A DNA stretch of 64,000 nt from contig NZ_FSQT01000001.1 in the NCBI RefSeq assembly GCF_900143515.1, forward strand, positions 310,001 through 374,000, written 5' to 3'. The notes beneath the pieces were generated by a model. The model was given only the letters and a program-made list of their open reading frames with translations, did not search any database and was not told the DNA's origin. Within the stretch, counting starts at the first letter, position 1, and every line of letters starts with the position of its first letter. The translations under genes were made by a program, and so were the position numbers. The stretch comes from Micromonospora cremea. Lineage in GTDB: Bacteria > Actinomycetota > Actinomycetes > Mycobacteriales > Micromonosporaceae. Positions 34,323 through 42,047 of this stretch are shown piece by piece.

Positions 34323-34754
34323 CGCCCACCCCGGACGGCGAGAGGATCAGTTCGCCCGCGGAGGCCCGCCCCACCCCCTGGTAGGGAGTCGCTCGCCCGC
34401 AACGGCGAGGATCCACAACACCACCGCAAACCCGGTGATCGTTAGTGAACACCGCACTAGCGCCCACGGGATTACACCGACTGGCTCAGAACGAGTCGCC
34501 GCTGCGCGACCGGATAACCGGCTCGGGCGAACGTGGCTGCCATCGGCGTTTTCGTCACGTCGGTGAGAAGCAGCACGCCGTGGGATGGTCCGAACGACGT
34601 GCCATCCGTAATCGAGTCGGCGGAGTCATGGTGGAGCTGACGACCAGGCGCACCCGGGACGGCGTCCGACGTCCGCAACTGCCGATGAGCGGGCGTTTAC
34701 GGGCGGTGCATCCTCCCGCTCTACTTCGCGGTGCCCGGGCGCGGCTGTGGTGAC
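34323..34754. other. Spacer after the glycan operon
   Basis: About 430 bases between convergent genes, with no gene I can support. It contains CTGCCGATGAGC-G-GGCGTTT near 34679, a word seen almost identically near 18903. Confidence 0.4.
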
Positions 34755-35651
34755 CTACGCGAGCAGGGCGTCGAGGGTGCGGTGCCCTATCTCCGCCATC
34801 AGCGGGTTGTCAGCCGAGTGGGCCAGGAACGCGAGTGACAGCGCGAGCGCCCAGCCACGGGCCCGTGCCCAGGTGTCGTCGTGGGCCGCGTACTCGTTGG
34901 CCGCGCGGTAGGCGTCCTGGAAAGCACCGTGGCACTCAGCTGGCAGGAGCATCCAGGCCACTGACAGGTCCGTGGCAGGGTCACCCGAGGTGACATCGCC
35001 GAAGTCGATCACCCCGCTGACGCGGCTGCAGTCGACCAGGATATTGGCGGGGTGGAGGTCGCCGTGCAGCCACAGTGGCGGACTGTCCCACTCCGGCGCT
35101 GCTACAGCGCCCTCCCACACACGCATCACCGCGGCCCGGTCGATCATGCTCTCCAGCTGGCTCACCCGAGTAGTGACCGCCTCACTACGGCTCGCGAGCG
35201 CAACGCCGCGGTACGGGTTGGCAGGGGCGTCCGATGGAGCCGGAACATGCAACGCCCCCAGAAACCTCCCAAGGACGACCGCCGCCTCCCATAGGTCGGC
35301 TGGGGGATTGCGTGCGGCAACCTGCCCCGGCAGAAACGGGACGATGCTCCACGACCACGGGTAACCAAATGCCGGCCGTCCGACCCGCACGGGCGCCGGA
35401 ACTGGCAGCGGCAGCCGAGGCGCAAGAACCGGGAGCCACCGCTGTTCGTGAACGACGAGCTCGGCGGACAGGGCACGCCTGGGTAGGCGAACGACGAGCT
35501 CGTCGCCGAGCCGGCACATGAGGTTGTCCCACCCGTTCGCCATCACCTCGATGGGCAGGTGAGCAACGTCCGGGTGCTGGGCGACCAAGAGCCGGCGCAC
35601 CAGGTCCAGGGAGACGCGTACGTCGGCAGCCGGCATGCGGTGAGGTCCCAC
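34755..35651 (-). CDS. Aminoglycoside-phosphotransferase-family protein
   Basis: 298 residues from GTG 35651; the start is supported by TACGGT six bases before it (leaderless pattern). The catalytic loop is WLHGDLHPANILVD (Asp198) and the metal loop VIDFGDV (Asp216), with GWDNLMCRLGDELVVRLPRR in the nucleotide lobe. Proteins of this stand-alone type phosphorylate aminoglycosides, homoserine-like compounds or sugars; the spectrum is not predictable. The neighbouring genes give no biosynthetic context, so a housekeeping or resistance role is open. Confidence 0.85.
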   Translation of the reverse strand: MGPHRMPAADVRVSLDLVRRLLVAQHPDVAHLPIEVMANGWDNLMCRLGDELVVRLPRRALSAELVVHEQRWLPVLAPRLPLPVPAPVRVGRPAFGYPWSWSIVPFLPGQVAARNPPADLWEAAVVLGRFLGALHVPAPSDAPANPYRGVALASRSEAVTTRVSQLESMIDRAAVMRVWEGAVAAPEWDSPPLWLHGDLHPANILVDCSRVSGVIDFGDVTSGDPATDLSVAWMLLPAECHGAFQDAYRAANEYAAHDDTWARARGWALALSLAFLAHSADNPLMAEIGHRTLDALLA

Positions 35652-35657
35652 ACTGTG

Positions 35658-35663
35658 ACCGTA
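35658..35663 (-). promoter_or_regulatory. -10 box TACGGT, leaderless start of the APH-family gene
   Basis: Read on the minus strand, TACGGT-CACAGT-GTG places the hexamer six bases before the GTG at 35651, the same spacing as at several other genes in this window. Confidence 0.5.
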
Positions 35664-35914
35664 GCGGGGGAGTACGCCGTGGTGAATGACCGGATCTGCC
35701 GCTGGTCGTGCGTTGGAAGCTCAGGTAGTGGCGTACGTCCGAAACTGTCGAGTTGAGGACGTTTGGCCGGCACGGTGACCGGCGGGGCGCATGCCGAATA
35801 TCGCTATTAGGACCTCTTTGTCCGGTCGACCCGGCAGGGGCGGACCGGGACCTTCGGCCTGGGCCCGCCGGCGGGGCTTCGCCGGGACCGGGACGCCGTT
35901 GGGCGGGCGGTAGG

Positions 35915-37543
35915 TCAGCGACGGCTGACCTGCTCCTGCTTGGCTTCGATGCTGGCAGCCACGGTGGCCAGGAACTCGGCGGTTGCCTCGGGTTCTGCTG
36001 GCTTCGGCTCCGGCCGCACGCCGCTGAGCGTCGGGGTGGGGGTGAGGAAGACGGTGGTGTCGGGTGCGGTGGGCGGCAGGGGCTTCATGTCGTGGAGGAC
36101 GAGCATGTCGGCCACCAGACAGGTGACCTCGCCGTCGGCGGTGCGGCCGATCCAGACCGGGTAGGAGCCGTCGCCTCTCCCGCTCGGGTAGGCGATCAGA
36201 TTGGTGCCGGTGTTCGGATCGGCGATCTCCGGCTCCTTGTCGTCGTCCCAGGCGTCGCTCTGCTGCCGGTGCTCGTACGCCGTGGCGAGGGCGTCCCGCC
36301 CTGACGCGTCCAGGAATGCACCCATGCCGCTGTCCACTCCGAAGCCGTAGAACTCGTCGTCGCCGAGCAGCCGTATGTCCTGCCCGGGACGGACCGCGAG
36401 TTCCCAGCTCGCGGTGGGCGTGTCGAGGATCCGCAGCATCGCGGCGGTCGTCTCGCCCCAGCCTCTGCTCTCCCACCGCATGCCGGCGATCAGCACCGGG
36501 TAGTCCCCAGCCGGGACCATCACCGTGAACGGCTCGTCGCTGCCGCGGAGGGTGCCGGGGTCGGCAGCGATCACCGCACCGGTGGGCAGCCGCAGCATTC
36601 TGGCGGGTTCGGGTTCGGAAACGATCGCGGTGCCGAGTTCGGTGTCTGAGAACCGACTGCCCGGGGTGAACATCGCCTGCAGATCGCGGGGACGCATGCC
36701 CGATGGAGCCCTCCACAGCGGCGTTGGGGCCTCCCGGTGCCCCTGATCTTCCTTGTGCCTGGCGGGTACGAGCGTCACGTCGCCGGCGCCCCCCGCACTG
36801 CGTTTGAAACCGAGCAGCCGGCCGTCCGCGTACGCCGTCCAGTCGCCGAACGGGGCCCTGCGCAGGGTGCGGTGCCGCTCCGGGATGTCGTGGCCGGTCT
36901 GGAAAAGGCCGCCATGGTCCAGCTGCACATCGGCGGTGTCACTGTCCGGCCGGGCCGTGAGGGTGAAGTGCCAGCCGCGCTCGGGGAATTCCGGCTCGTC
37001 CGCAGACGCATAGCGCCACTGCTCGTAGTGGCGCAGATCGAGCAGGCCCGGCTCGTCGAGCTCGCGGTAGTCAAAGGCACGGTCGCGGCGGCTGTGCTCG
37101 TCGAAGAGGAACAGGCCCAGGTAGCGCCGCCCCCAGTCGATCTGCAGCAGCGCCCTCGGCCGTGCGTCGGCGGTGAGCAGCACCGCGTAAGGCTCTCCGG
37201 CCGAATCGCGCTTGCGCGCCGCGTCCACACCCATCACGCCGACGGGCTTTCGGCTCCCCGGATCCCATCCCGCGCAGTAGGTGACCTCGACCGCGATCTC
37301 CTCGGCCACGCCCTGCTCCGCTCTCGCGATCAGGGACGAGCTGATCCGGACAGTAGCCGCCGCCACGGAGAGTCCGCTTACCAGCGCTAGGCAGGTCAGG
37401 AACACCAGACCGGATCGCCCGCGGCCGAAAGCCTCGCCGGCCGAACCAAACTTCCGCAGACTTCCCCATGAACCACCACGATCTGCAACTCCTCGGGCCC
37501 GGTCGGTCGCCTGAGCGTCACCGGGATCATGCTGGGTCGACAT
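35915..37543 (-). CDS. Membrane-anchored DUF4241-like protein
   Basis: 542 residues from ATG 37543; the open frame extends 369 bases further but that part is compositionally non-coding and crosses a repeat. One transmembrane helix lies near residues 43-62 (SGLVFLTCLALVSGLSVAAA), followed by an external or juxtamembrane part of unknown fold with a WGRRYLGLFLFDEHSRRD segment. The C-terminal ~200 residues match the DUF4241 style: TVMVPAGDYPVLIAGMRW, VDSGMGAFLDASGRDALATA and GDGSYPVWIGRTADGEVTCL. DUF4241 proteins are thought to be involved in immunity to toxins in some contexts, but that is not shown for this one. Confidence 0.7.
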   Translation of the reverse strand: MSTQHDPGDAQATDRARGVADRGGSWGSLRKFGSAGEAFGRGRSGLVFLTCLALVSGLSVAAATVRISSSLIARAEQGVAEEIAVEVTYCAGWDPGSRKPVGVMGVDAARKRDSAGEPYAVLLTADARPRALLQIDWGRRYLGLFLFDEHSRRDRAFDYRELDEPGLLDLRHYEQWRYASADEPEFPERGWHFTLTARPDSDTADVQLDHGGLFQTGHDIPERHRTLRRAPFGDWTAYADGRLLGFKRSAGGAGDVTLVPARHKEDQGHREAPTPLWRAPSGMRPRDLQAMFTPGSRFSDTELGTAIVSEPEPARMLRLPTGAVIAADPGTLRGSDEPFTVMVPAGDYPVLIAGMRWESRGWGETTAAMLRILDTPTASWELAVRPGQDIRLLGDDEFYGFGVDSGMGAFLDASGRDALATAYEHRQQSDAWDDDKEPEIADPNTGTNLIAYPSGRGDGSYPVWIGRTADGEVTCLVADMLVLHDMKPLPPTAPDTTVFLTPTPTLSGVRPEPKPAEPEATAEFLATVAASIEAKQEQVSRR

Positions 37544-37605
37544 GACGTCATGATCCCATTGGTCTCCAGCCATCCATCCGGCTCCCACCGCCGCAGACAC
37601 GACCG

Positions 37606-37706
37606 CTTCTGCCGCCGATCGTGCGCGTCGGCGTCGGAGCGCCCCGTCACCGTAGGTAGCCGCCAGCGGTGGCACGTCCGGGTGCGAGGACGTCCGGTCG
37701 TGCCGA
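37606..37706. repeat. 101-bp direct repeat, copy 1
   Basis: Matches 38628-38728 with about three mismatches in 101 bases, in the same orientation, 1022 bases apart. The unit begins CTTCTGCCGCCGATCGTGCG and ends CGGTCGTGCCGA. The pair brackets the two small genes at 37801-38426. It is non-coding in any frame I would trust. Confidence 0.9.
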
Positions 37707-37800
37707 TGACAAGGCGTTTCCAGGTGGCGTTTGCCCCGGCGGCGTAGAACAGTGGCAGTCAGCCAGATCCGTGGAGGGGCCTCGACGTGACAAGGCAACC

Positions 37801-38088
37801 ATGGAAAGACATCCAGTGCCGGATCGTCGATGGCTTCCGCCGCCCGGACACGCCCAGCGCGAGCGGCACTACCCCGTGAAGGGTCAGGACACGGACCCGG
37901 TGGCGCAGGCACTTGAAGTCTGGCTCGATGCCCGATCTCGTCTCGAAGCCGCGATGGAGCCCATCTTCCAACGAATCAGTACCCCGCTCGACCTGGTGCA
38001 ACTGAACGATCTCCGGATAGAAGAGAACGTGGCCTGGGACCGCTTCCGTACCGTCCGCCTGACCGACACGACCGAAGGTGGTCAGTAG
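37801..38088 (+). CDS. Hypothetical protein, first of a two-gene cassette
   Basis: 95 residues from ATG 37801, with a weak AAGG upstream; the open frame starts earlier but without coding features. The chain is polar and helical: DTDPVAQALEVWLDARSRLE, then EPIFQRISTPLDLVQLND and AWDRFRTVRL. The stop codon shares a base with the GTG of the next gene, so the two are co-translated. No known domain. Confidence 0.6.
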   Translation: MERHPVPDRRWLPPPGHAQRERHYPVKGQDTDPVAQALEVWLDARSRLEAAMEPIFQRISTPLDLVQLNDLRIEENVAWDRFRTVRLTDTTEGGQ

Positions 38089-38426
38089 TGGGCGACAGGG
38101 ACATCCTCGATGCGCTCAACACGATCGAGGCCGCCAGCAAGGGCATCGACCAGGCTCTCCAGGCCGCGCAGGACCACAGCGGGAAGCTGAACCCGATGCT
38201 GCTCGACATCGAGCTCGTCGAACGGCACCGCTACTACTTCCGGATGGGACTTGACTACTTCGAGGAGTCATACGGCGGCAGGCGTCCGGCGGATGACCCG
38301 ACAGACGAGGAGTACGACAGCCTGCGGCGACGCAGGTTCGGGCAGCTGCCCGAACGCCTTTCGCCGGCCAAGTTAGTCGAGCTGGCCGAGACCGATCCTC
38401 GCCGCGAGACGCACGAACTTGACTGA
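38088..38426 (+). CDS. Hypothetical protein, second of a two-gene cassette
   Basis: 112 residues from GTG 38088, overlapping the preceding TAG by one base. Helical start (DILDALNTIEAASKGIDQAL), then LLDIELVERHRYYFRMGLDY and a charged tail RLSPAKLVELAETDPRR. Neither this nor the preceding protein resembles a toxin-antitoxin pair that I can name, but the paired small-gene layout between direct repeats is suggestive. Confidence 0.6.
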   Translation: MGDRDILDALNTIEAASKGIDQALQAAQDHSGKLNPMLLDIELVERHRYYFRMGLDYFEESYGGRRPADDPTDEEYDSLRRRRFGQLPERLSPAKLVELAETDPRRETHELD

Positions 38427-38807
38427 CGGCGTCCGCACATGCCGCATTGAGGAGGCGTTGGACTGCGGGCGACGGGTGCTGATCAGGGCACTCGTCGGCG
38501 TCCTCGTCCGCAAGATGCGCTGCGGCACTGCTGTCCGCAGCTCGGTAGGTTTCGCATTCCGGCGCGCCGATCTCGCGCATCACGCATCCAGCATCCCAGC
38601 GAACCCTCACGGGACGACGCACGCACTCTTCTGCCGCCGATCGTGCGCGTCGGCATCGGAGCGCCCCGTCACCCTAGGTAGCCGCCAGCGGTGGTACGTC
38701 CGGGTGCGAGGACGTCCGGTCGTGCCGAATTGAGGGCGTTGGTCGCAGTCTCATGCTGGTCTTCAGCACGGGAACGACTCCGTGAGACCGAACGCTAAGA
38801 TCGCCGG
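38427..38807. other. Intergenic region carrying the second direct repeat
   Basis: Contains repeat copy 2 (38628-38728) and, at its end, a TAAGAT -10 box (38796-38801) six bases before ATG 38808. No gene supported. Confidence 0.45.
38628..38728. repeat. 101-bp direct repeat, copy 2
   Basis: Second copy of the unit at 37606-37706, same orientation, about 97 percent identical by eye. Together they flank a small two-gene cassette of about 0.9 kb. Confidence 0.9.
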
Positions 38808-38849
38808 ATGCTGTTCAAGGCGGACCTGGGCAAGCGGGTCGACAACTGA
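38808..38849 (+). pseudogene. 5' stub of a gene cut by the IS5 insertion
   Basis: TAAGAT-CGCCGG-ATG is a strong leaderless start. The frame reads MLFKADLGKRVDN and then stops at a TGA formed at the left end of the IS element. The original gene cannot be recovered from 13 codons; the opening resembles several small enzyme-like families that begin MLFKA. Confidence 0.4.
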
Positions 38850-38856
38850 GCCATTT

Positions 38857-39660
38857 TCATCCTGCGTAGCGGTTCGCTTCGACGTGGTGCAGGACGAGGA
38901 TGGCCTGCACGATCGCGGTGGCGCGGCGTGGGCAGCAGCGCAGCTTGGCCAGGATCTTCCAGGTCTTGAGCGTGGCGATGGCCCGTTCGCCGCGGGCCCG
39001 GAGCTTCGCATGCGCCCGGTTGACCGCCTTCTGCCGGCGCGACAATTTGGGCCGGAAGCGGCGCCGCTTGAACGGGGTGCGCACGCTGCCCCGGGCGCCC
39101 TGGTAGCCCTTGTCGGCGAAGGTCATCACGTCCGCGCTGGTTAGCGCGTCGATGATGCCGTGGATACGGGCGGCGGTGAGGTCGTGCGCCGAGCCCGCCA
39201 GTGGTGAGGCCCATACGAGCCGGCCGGCGGCGTCGGCGATGACCTGCACGTTCACGCCATGCCTCTTGTGCTTGCCCGAGTAGTAGGGCTTCTGGTCTGC
39301 CACGCGGTCGATCGGAATCAGCGTGCCGTCCAGGATCGCGTACGCCAGTTGCCGGATGCGCCGCATCGCCCTGGCCAGGTCCTCGGCGACCGCTGCGAGC
39401 AGCATGATCGCTTCCTGTACGTAGCGCCAGGCGGTGGCGACGCCGACGGCGAACCCGGCGGCGAGCCGGGTGTAGGTGTCGCCGTTGCGCAGGTGGGCAA
39501 GGGCGAGCAGCGACTGCCGGCCCGGGTCGAGGCGCCGCCACCGGGATCGATGCTGGTTGCGGTGCTGGCGGTTGAGGTCAGCGAGGTGGTTCAGGGTGCG
39601 GCTGGACAGCGAGATCGTGGAAGGGTAAGACAGCACAGGCGAGGCTCCCGGTCGGGGCAT
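38857..39660 (-). CDS. IS5-family transposase
   Basis: 267 residues if started at ATG 39660; GTG 39636 (reading VLSYPSTISLSSRTLNHLAD) is an equally good start. It has a helix-turn-helix region (GDTYTRLAAGFAVGVATAWR), then the DDE acids: first Asp in AYAILDGTLIPIDR, second in VMTFADKGYQGARG, Glu in RGERAIATLKTWK. YYSGKHKRHGVNVQVIADAA is the conserved core between them. No frameshift, so it may be active and could mobilise the truncated copy at 54 kb if that kept both ends, which it has not. Confidence 0.9.
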   Translation of the reverse strand: MPRPGASPVLSYPSTISLSSRTLNHLADLNRQHRNQHRSRWRRLDPGRQSLLALAHLRNGDTYTRLAAGFAVGVATAWRYVQEAIMLLAAVAEDLARAMRRIRQLAYAILDGTLIPIDRVADQKPYYSGKHKRHGVNVQVIADAAGRLVWASPLAGSAHDLTAARIHGIIDALTSADVMTFADKGYQGARGSVRTPFKRRRFRPKLSRRQKAVNRAHAKLRARGERAIATLKTWKILAKLRCCPRRATAIVQAILVLHHVEANRYAG

Positions 39661-39699
39661 CGGATCTTGGTCGACTGCTGTCTTACGTGGAGCCTCGCC
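39625..39699. repeat. Two interlocked inverted repeats at the transposase start (pseudoknot-like order)
   Basis: GTAAGACAGCA (39625-39635) pairs with TGCTGTCTTAC (39676-39686), and GGCGAGGCTCC (39638-39648) pairs with GGAGCCTCGCC (39689-39699). All four arms are perfect 11-mers, and the order a-b-a'-b' cannot form nested hairpins. The block covers both candidate start codons of the transposase. Confidence 0.75.
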
Positions 39700-39763
39700 C
39701 TCATCGATCTCCGGGCTCGCCGCACCCGCCCTGAGCTGCAAGATCAGCTTGGAAGGGCTCACT

Positions 39764-40087
39764 GATTGTCTCGGGCGTGATGGGGCCCTGGCCAGGTCCC
39801 TGATGCGCGCCGACGCCGACTTGCTCATCCTGGACAAGCCCAGCTCCGGGCTCGACGCGGACGCCGAAACCCGGGTGCACGCGTCCCTGACCCGGATCCG
39901 TCGGGGCCGCACGGGGCTCCTGATCTCCCACCGGCTCAGCACCCTGCGCGACGCGCAACGCATCGTCGTGCTGGACGACGGACGCGTCATCGAGTCCGGC
40001 GCACACGACGAGCTGATGACGGCCGACGGCGAGTACGCGCGGCTGTTCCGCCTCCAGGCCGACGGCTACCAGCTGACGGTGTCATGA
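39764..40087 (+). pseudogene. C-terminal fragment of an ABC transporter ATP-binding domain
   Basis: Only the end of the nucleotide-binding domain remains: ALARSLMRADADLLILDKPS with the Walker B region, the D-loop SSGLDADAETR, the switch His in GLLISHRLSTLRDAQRIVVL, and the usual tail ESGAHDELMTADGEYARLF. The Walker B catalytic Glu is Lys (LLILDKP), one base from the norm, and the LSGGQ signature is missing or scrambled upstream. The 5' part is cut off near the IS5 insertion. The sequence resembles exporters fused to a membrane domain, such as peptide exporters. Confidence 0.8.
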
Positions 40088-40395
40088 GGAGCTGGCTGTG
40101 CCGCCGGTGGCGGCTGGTGGTGGTCCGCGGGCACAGCATGGCGCCGACCCTGCGCGACGGCGACCGGCTCGTCGTCCGCGTCGGGCGCGGGCCGACCCCC
40201 GGTGATTTGGTCGTCTAACGGGCGCGCGACGTCGTGCCCGACGCCGACCTGACCTGGATGGTCAAACGCGTGGACCGGATCGAGCCGGACGGCGCCGTGA
40301 CCGTACGCGGCGACAACACCCACAGCCAGGACTCGCGGCATTTCGGGACGGTGCCACGCGGGGCGGTCCTCGGCGTGGCCCTGAGGAGGCGATGA
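40084..40395 (+). pseudogene. Signal-peptidase-I-like (S26) protease with an internal stop
   Basis: ATG 40084 overlaps the ABC fragment stop (ATGA). The frame reads VVVRGHSMAPTLRDGDRLVV with the S26 nucleophile Ser18, then meets TAA at codon 45 (40216-40218) in a GDLVV-stop-RARD context where family members carry Tyr or Phe. Beyond it the same frame continues with WMVKRVDRI (catalytic Lys), TVRGDNTHSQDSRHFGTVP and a stop at 40393. The domain is otherwise complete (about 103 codons), so this is a recent nonsense mutation or a sequencing error. Small S26 proteins of this type process leader peptides or mature metalloenzymes. Confidence 0.8.
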
Positions 40396-40398
40396 CAC

Positions 40399-41013
40399 GT
40401 GTACGTCGAGATCGGATCTCGGGTGCTGCTCGGCTCGGTGCTGCTGGCGGCGGCCGTCGGTAAGGCCAGCGGTCGGGCCGCCTTCCGCGAGTTCACGCGC
40501 TCGGTGCGCGACCTGGGCTACCGACCGGCCAACCCACTCGCCGGGGCCGTGGTCGCCGCCGAGTTCACCGCCGTCGTCCTGCTGGCGGTGTTCCCGCCGG
40601 CCGGCTTCCTCCTGTCGGCCGCCCTGCTGCTCGCCTTCACCGTCGCCATCGCCACGAACCTGCGGCGGGGCGGTGCCACCTGCCGCTGTTTCGGCCGCAC
40701 CGCCGCGCCGCTGGGCCGGCACCACGCGTGGCGCAACGTGTTCCTCGTCGGCTGTGCCATCGCTGGCGCGCTGGCACCGGCCGGGCACGTACGCCCGGGC
40801 GAAGCGGTCGCGTCACGGGCTGGACCGACCGGTGCCACGGCATCAGCGAGGTCGAGTTGTTCTTCGGCTCCATGCAGCGGGAACTGCTCGACCGCCAGCT
40901 CCGGCCAACTGGAAGACCGGCGGACGGATTCGAGTTCACCCGGATCTGGACTGGCGCGGCGGCATGCGGCAGGGTCTGATTCCTGTGGAGAGTGGCGGGT
41001 GTCGGCCCCATGA
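40399..41013 (+). CDS. MauE/DoxX-like membrane protein with an aberrant C-terminal tail
   Basis: Starts GTG 40399, three bases after the protease stop. Residues 1-130 are convincing: RVLLGSVLLAAAVGKASGRA, VVAAEFTAVVLLAVFPPAGF, LLLAFTVAIATNLRRGGATC and RCFGRTAAPLGRHHAWRNVF, a four-helix MauE-type protein with the paired Cys of CRCFG that are linked to disulfide chemistry. From about 40800 the frame enters the IS3 remnant and encodes about 70 residues of Ser-rich nonsense, so the native end is lost. It forms a module with the ABC fragment and the broken protease. Confidence 0.65.
   Translation: MYVEIGSRVLLGSVLLAAAVGKASGRAAFREFTRSVRDLGYRPANPLAGAVVAAEFTAVVLLAVFPPAGFLLSAALLLAFTVAIATNLRRGGATCRCFGRTAAPLGRHHAWRNVFLVGCAIAGALAPAGHVRPGEAVASRAGPTGATASARSSCSSAPCSGNCSTASSGQLEDRRTDSSSPGSGLARRHAAGSDSCGEWRVSAP
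40845..40979 (+). pseudogene. IS3-family transposase fragment
   Basis: In a frame different from the MauE-like gene the sequence reads SEVELFFGSMQRELLDRQL, matching the region around the catalytic Glu of IS3-family orfB transposases (family pattern: I-E-x-F-F-G-x-L-K/Q-x-E). About 45 codons survive and no ends were found. Confidence 0.55.
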
Positions 41014-41051
41014 CGGACTGGTGGCCTGGCCGGCCTCGACGGGAGCGTGGC

Positions 41052-41627
41052 ATGACGACGGCTGTGATCACAGCCAGCGCAAGCATTGTGGTCGCGGTGC
41101 TGGTCTTTGTACTCAACCAGCGTGCTCAGCTGCGAGCCGAACGTCGGCTCGCCCGTCTAGACCGGGTCGCCAGGCAGTTGCGTGACCTCTACGGTCCGCT
41201 GCATGCACTGGTCGATGTCAACGAACGTCTCTGGCGAGCCCTCCGTGACGTCGACCTTCCCGACAGCGAGCAGCGCAAATCCGACGATCCCCTGCCGGTC
41301 GAGCAGCAGGAACAGTGGATGCGCTGGCTCCAGCACGCCCTCGTGCCGGCGAACATTAGGATGCGCGATCTCATCATCGGCCATGCTGACCTGGTGATCG
41401 AGGACGGCATGCCGGAACCGCTGCGAGGGTTCTGTGCCCACGTCGCCGCGTACGAGGTGATGTTGTCCAGTCCGGATCAGGGTGTGGGTCAGCGGCGGAA
41501 GACCCTGATCAGGCACCCCGGCGCCCCATACGTCGACTACGTACGACGGTCATTCGATGCGTTGAAGCGCGAGCAGCGGCAACTGATGGCGACGCAACGA
41601 AAGCGCTGGCGTTTCACTGCCGGCTAG
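41052..41627 (+). CDS. Hypothetical membrane-anchored protein
   Basis: 191 residues from ATG 41052 (GGGAGCG upstream; ATG 41010 would add 14 residues). An N-terminal anchor (VITASASIVVAVLVFVLNQR) is followed by a long, charged, probably helical or coiled-coil cytoplasmic part (LRAERRLARLDRVARQLRDL, EQQEQWMRWLQHALVPANIR, VDYVRRSFDALKREQRQL). This resembles other single-pass actinobacterial proteins of unknown function. Confidence 0.65.
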   Translation: MTTAVITASASIVVAVLVFVLNQRAQLRAERRLARLDRVARQLRDLYGPLHALVDVNERLWRALRDVDLPDSEQRKSDDPLPVEQQEQWMRWLQHALVPANIRMRDLIIGHADLVIEDGMPEPLRGFCAHVAAYEVMLSSPDQGVGQRRKTLIRHPGAPYVDYVRRSFDALKREQRQLMATQRKRWRFTAG

Positions 41628-42047
41628 TTGCGGCACCGAAGACGCCCGATATAGACAATAATAGGTTGATAGATCGGCTGTGTCTGTTCATGCAGGGCAC
41701 GTAGCGCAACGAGATCCGAGCAACTGCCTCCGGAGCGACGAATCCGCCGGTCACCGGCCTGCCCCCGCAGCCTCGCATCGGGGTGCGGAGGAACCCGGGC
41801 CACGCTCCGGTGATCAACGATCCGGGAGTGGATCTGCTGGTCAGGGGCAACACGGGCCCTGGCGGGGCCGCCCGGCACGGGTCCGGCGTGTCTCTCCGGA
41901 CTGCTGGTGTACCTGCCTCGACAGGCGATACGCTGAGTTCTTCAGGAATCAGCCCCATCACAATCGACGGGGGAGCCTCAGCCGAGGCGGTGCGTGCTGG
42001 TGTGCCCACCGACGCCGCCTTCCAGGAGGTTCGAGGGAGGGCACAGG
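41628..42047. other. Intergenic, no supported gene
   Basis: About 420 bases. Frames are present on both strands but lack codon bias and starts. GAGGGAGG near 42030 is the ribosome binding site for the next gene. Confidence 0.4.

Larger units (their letters stand above)
38848..39760 (-). mobile_element. Intact IS5-family element (ISL2-like) with 3-bp target duplication
   Basis: 913 bp bounded by GAGCC...GGCTC. The ends (GAGCCATTTTCATCC at left; GAGCCCTTCCAAGCT on the complement at right) share GAGCC and further positions. The flanks carry ACT on both sides (38845-38847 and 39761-39763), a 3-bp duplication of the ANT type used by the ISL2 group. The downstream end is the same as that of the truncated copy ending at 54322. 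It contains a single transposase gene with all three catalytic acids. Confidence 0.8.

Noticed and set aside
37801..38426. Toxin-antitoxin pair
   Set aside because: Two overlapping small genes fit the layout, but neither protein shows a known toxin or antitoxin motif.
38116..38622. A minus-strand frame with an acidic start (REIGAPECETYRAADSSAAA)
   Set aside because: It overlaps the coupled forward gene at 38088-38426 and loses coding character after about 55 residues; not strong enough to call.
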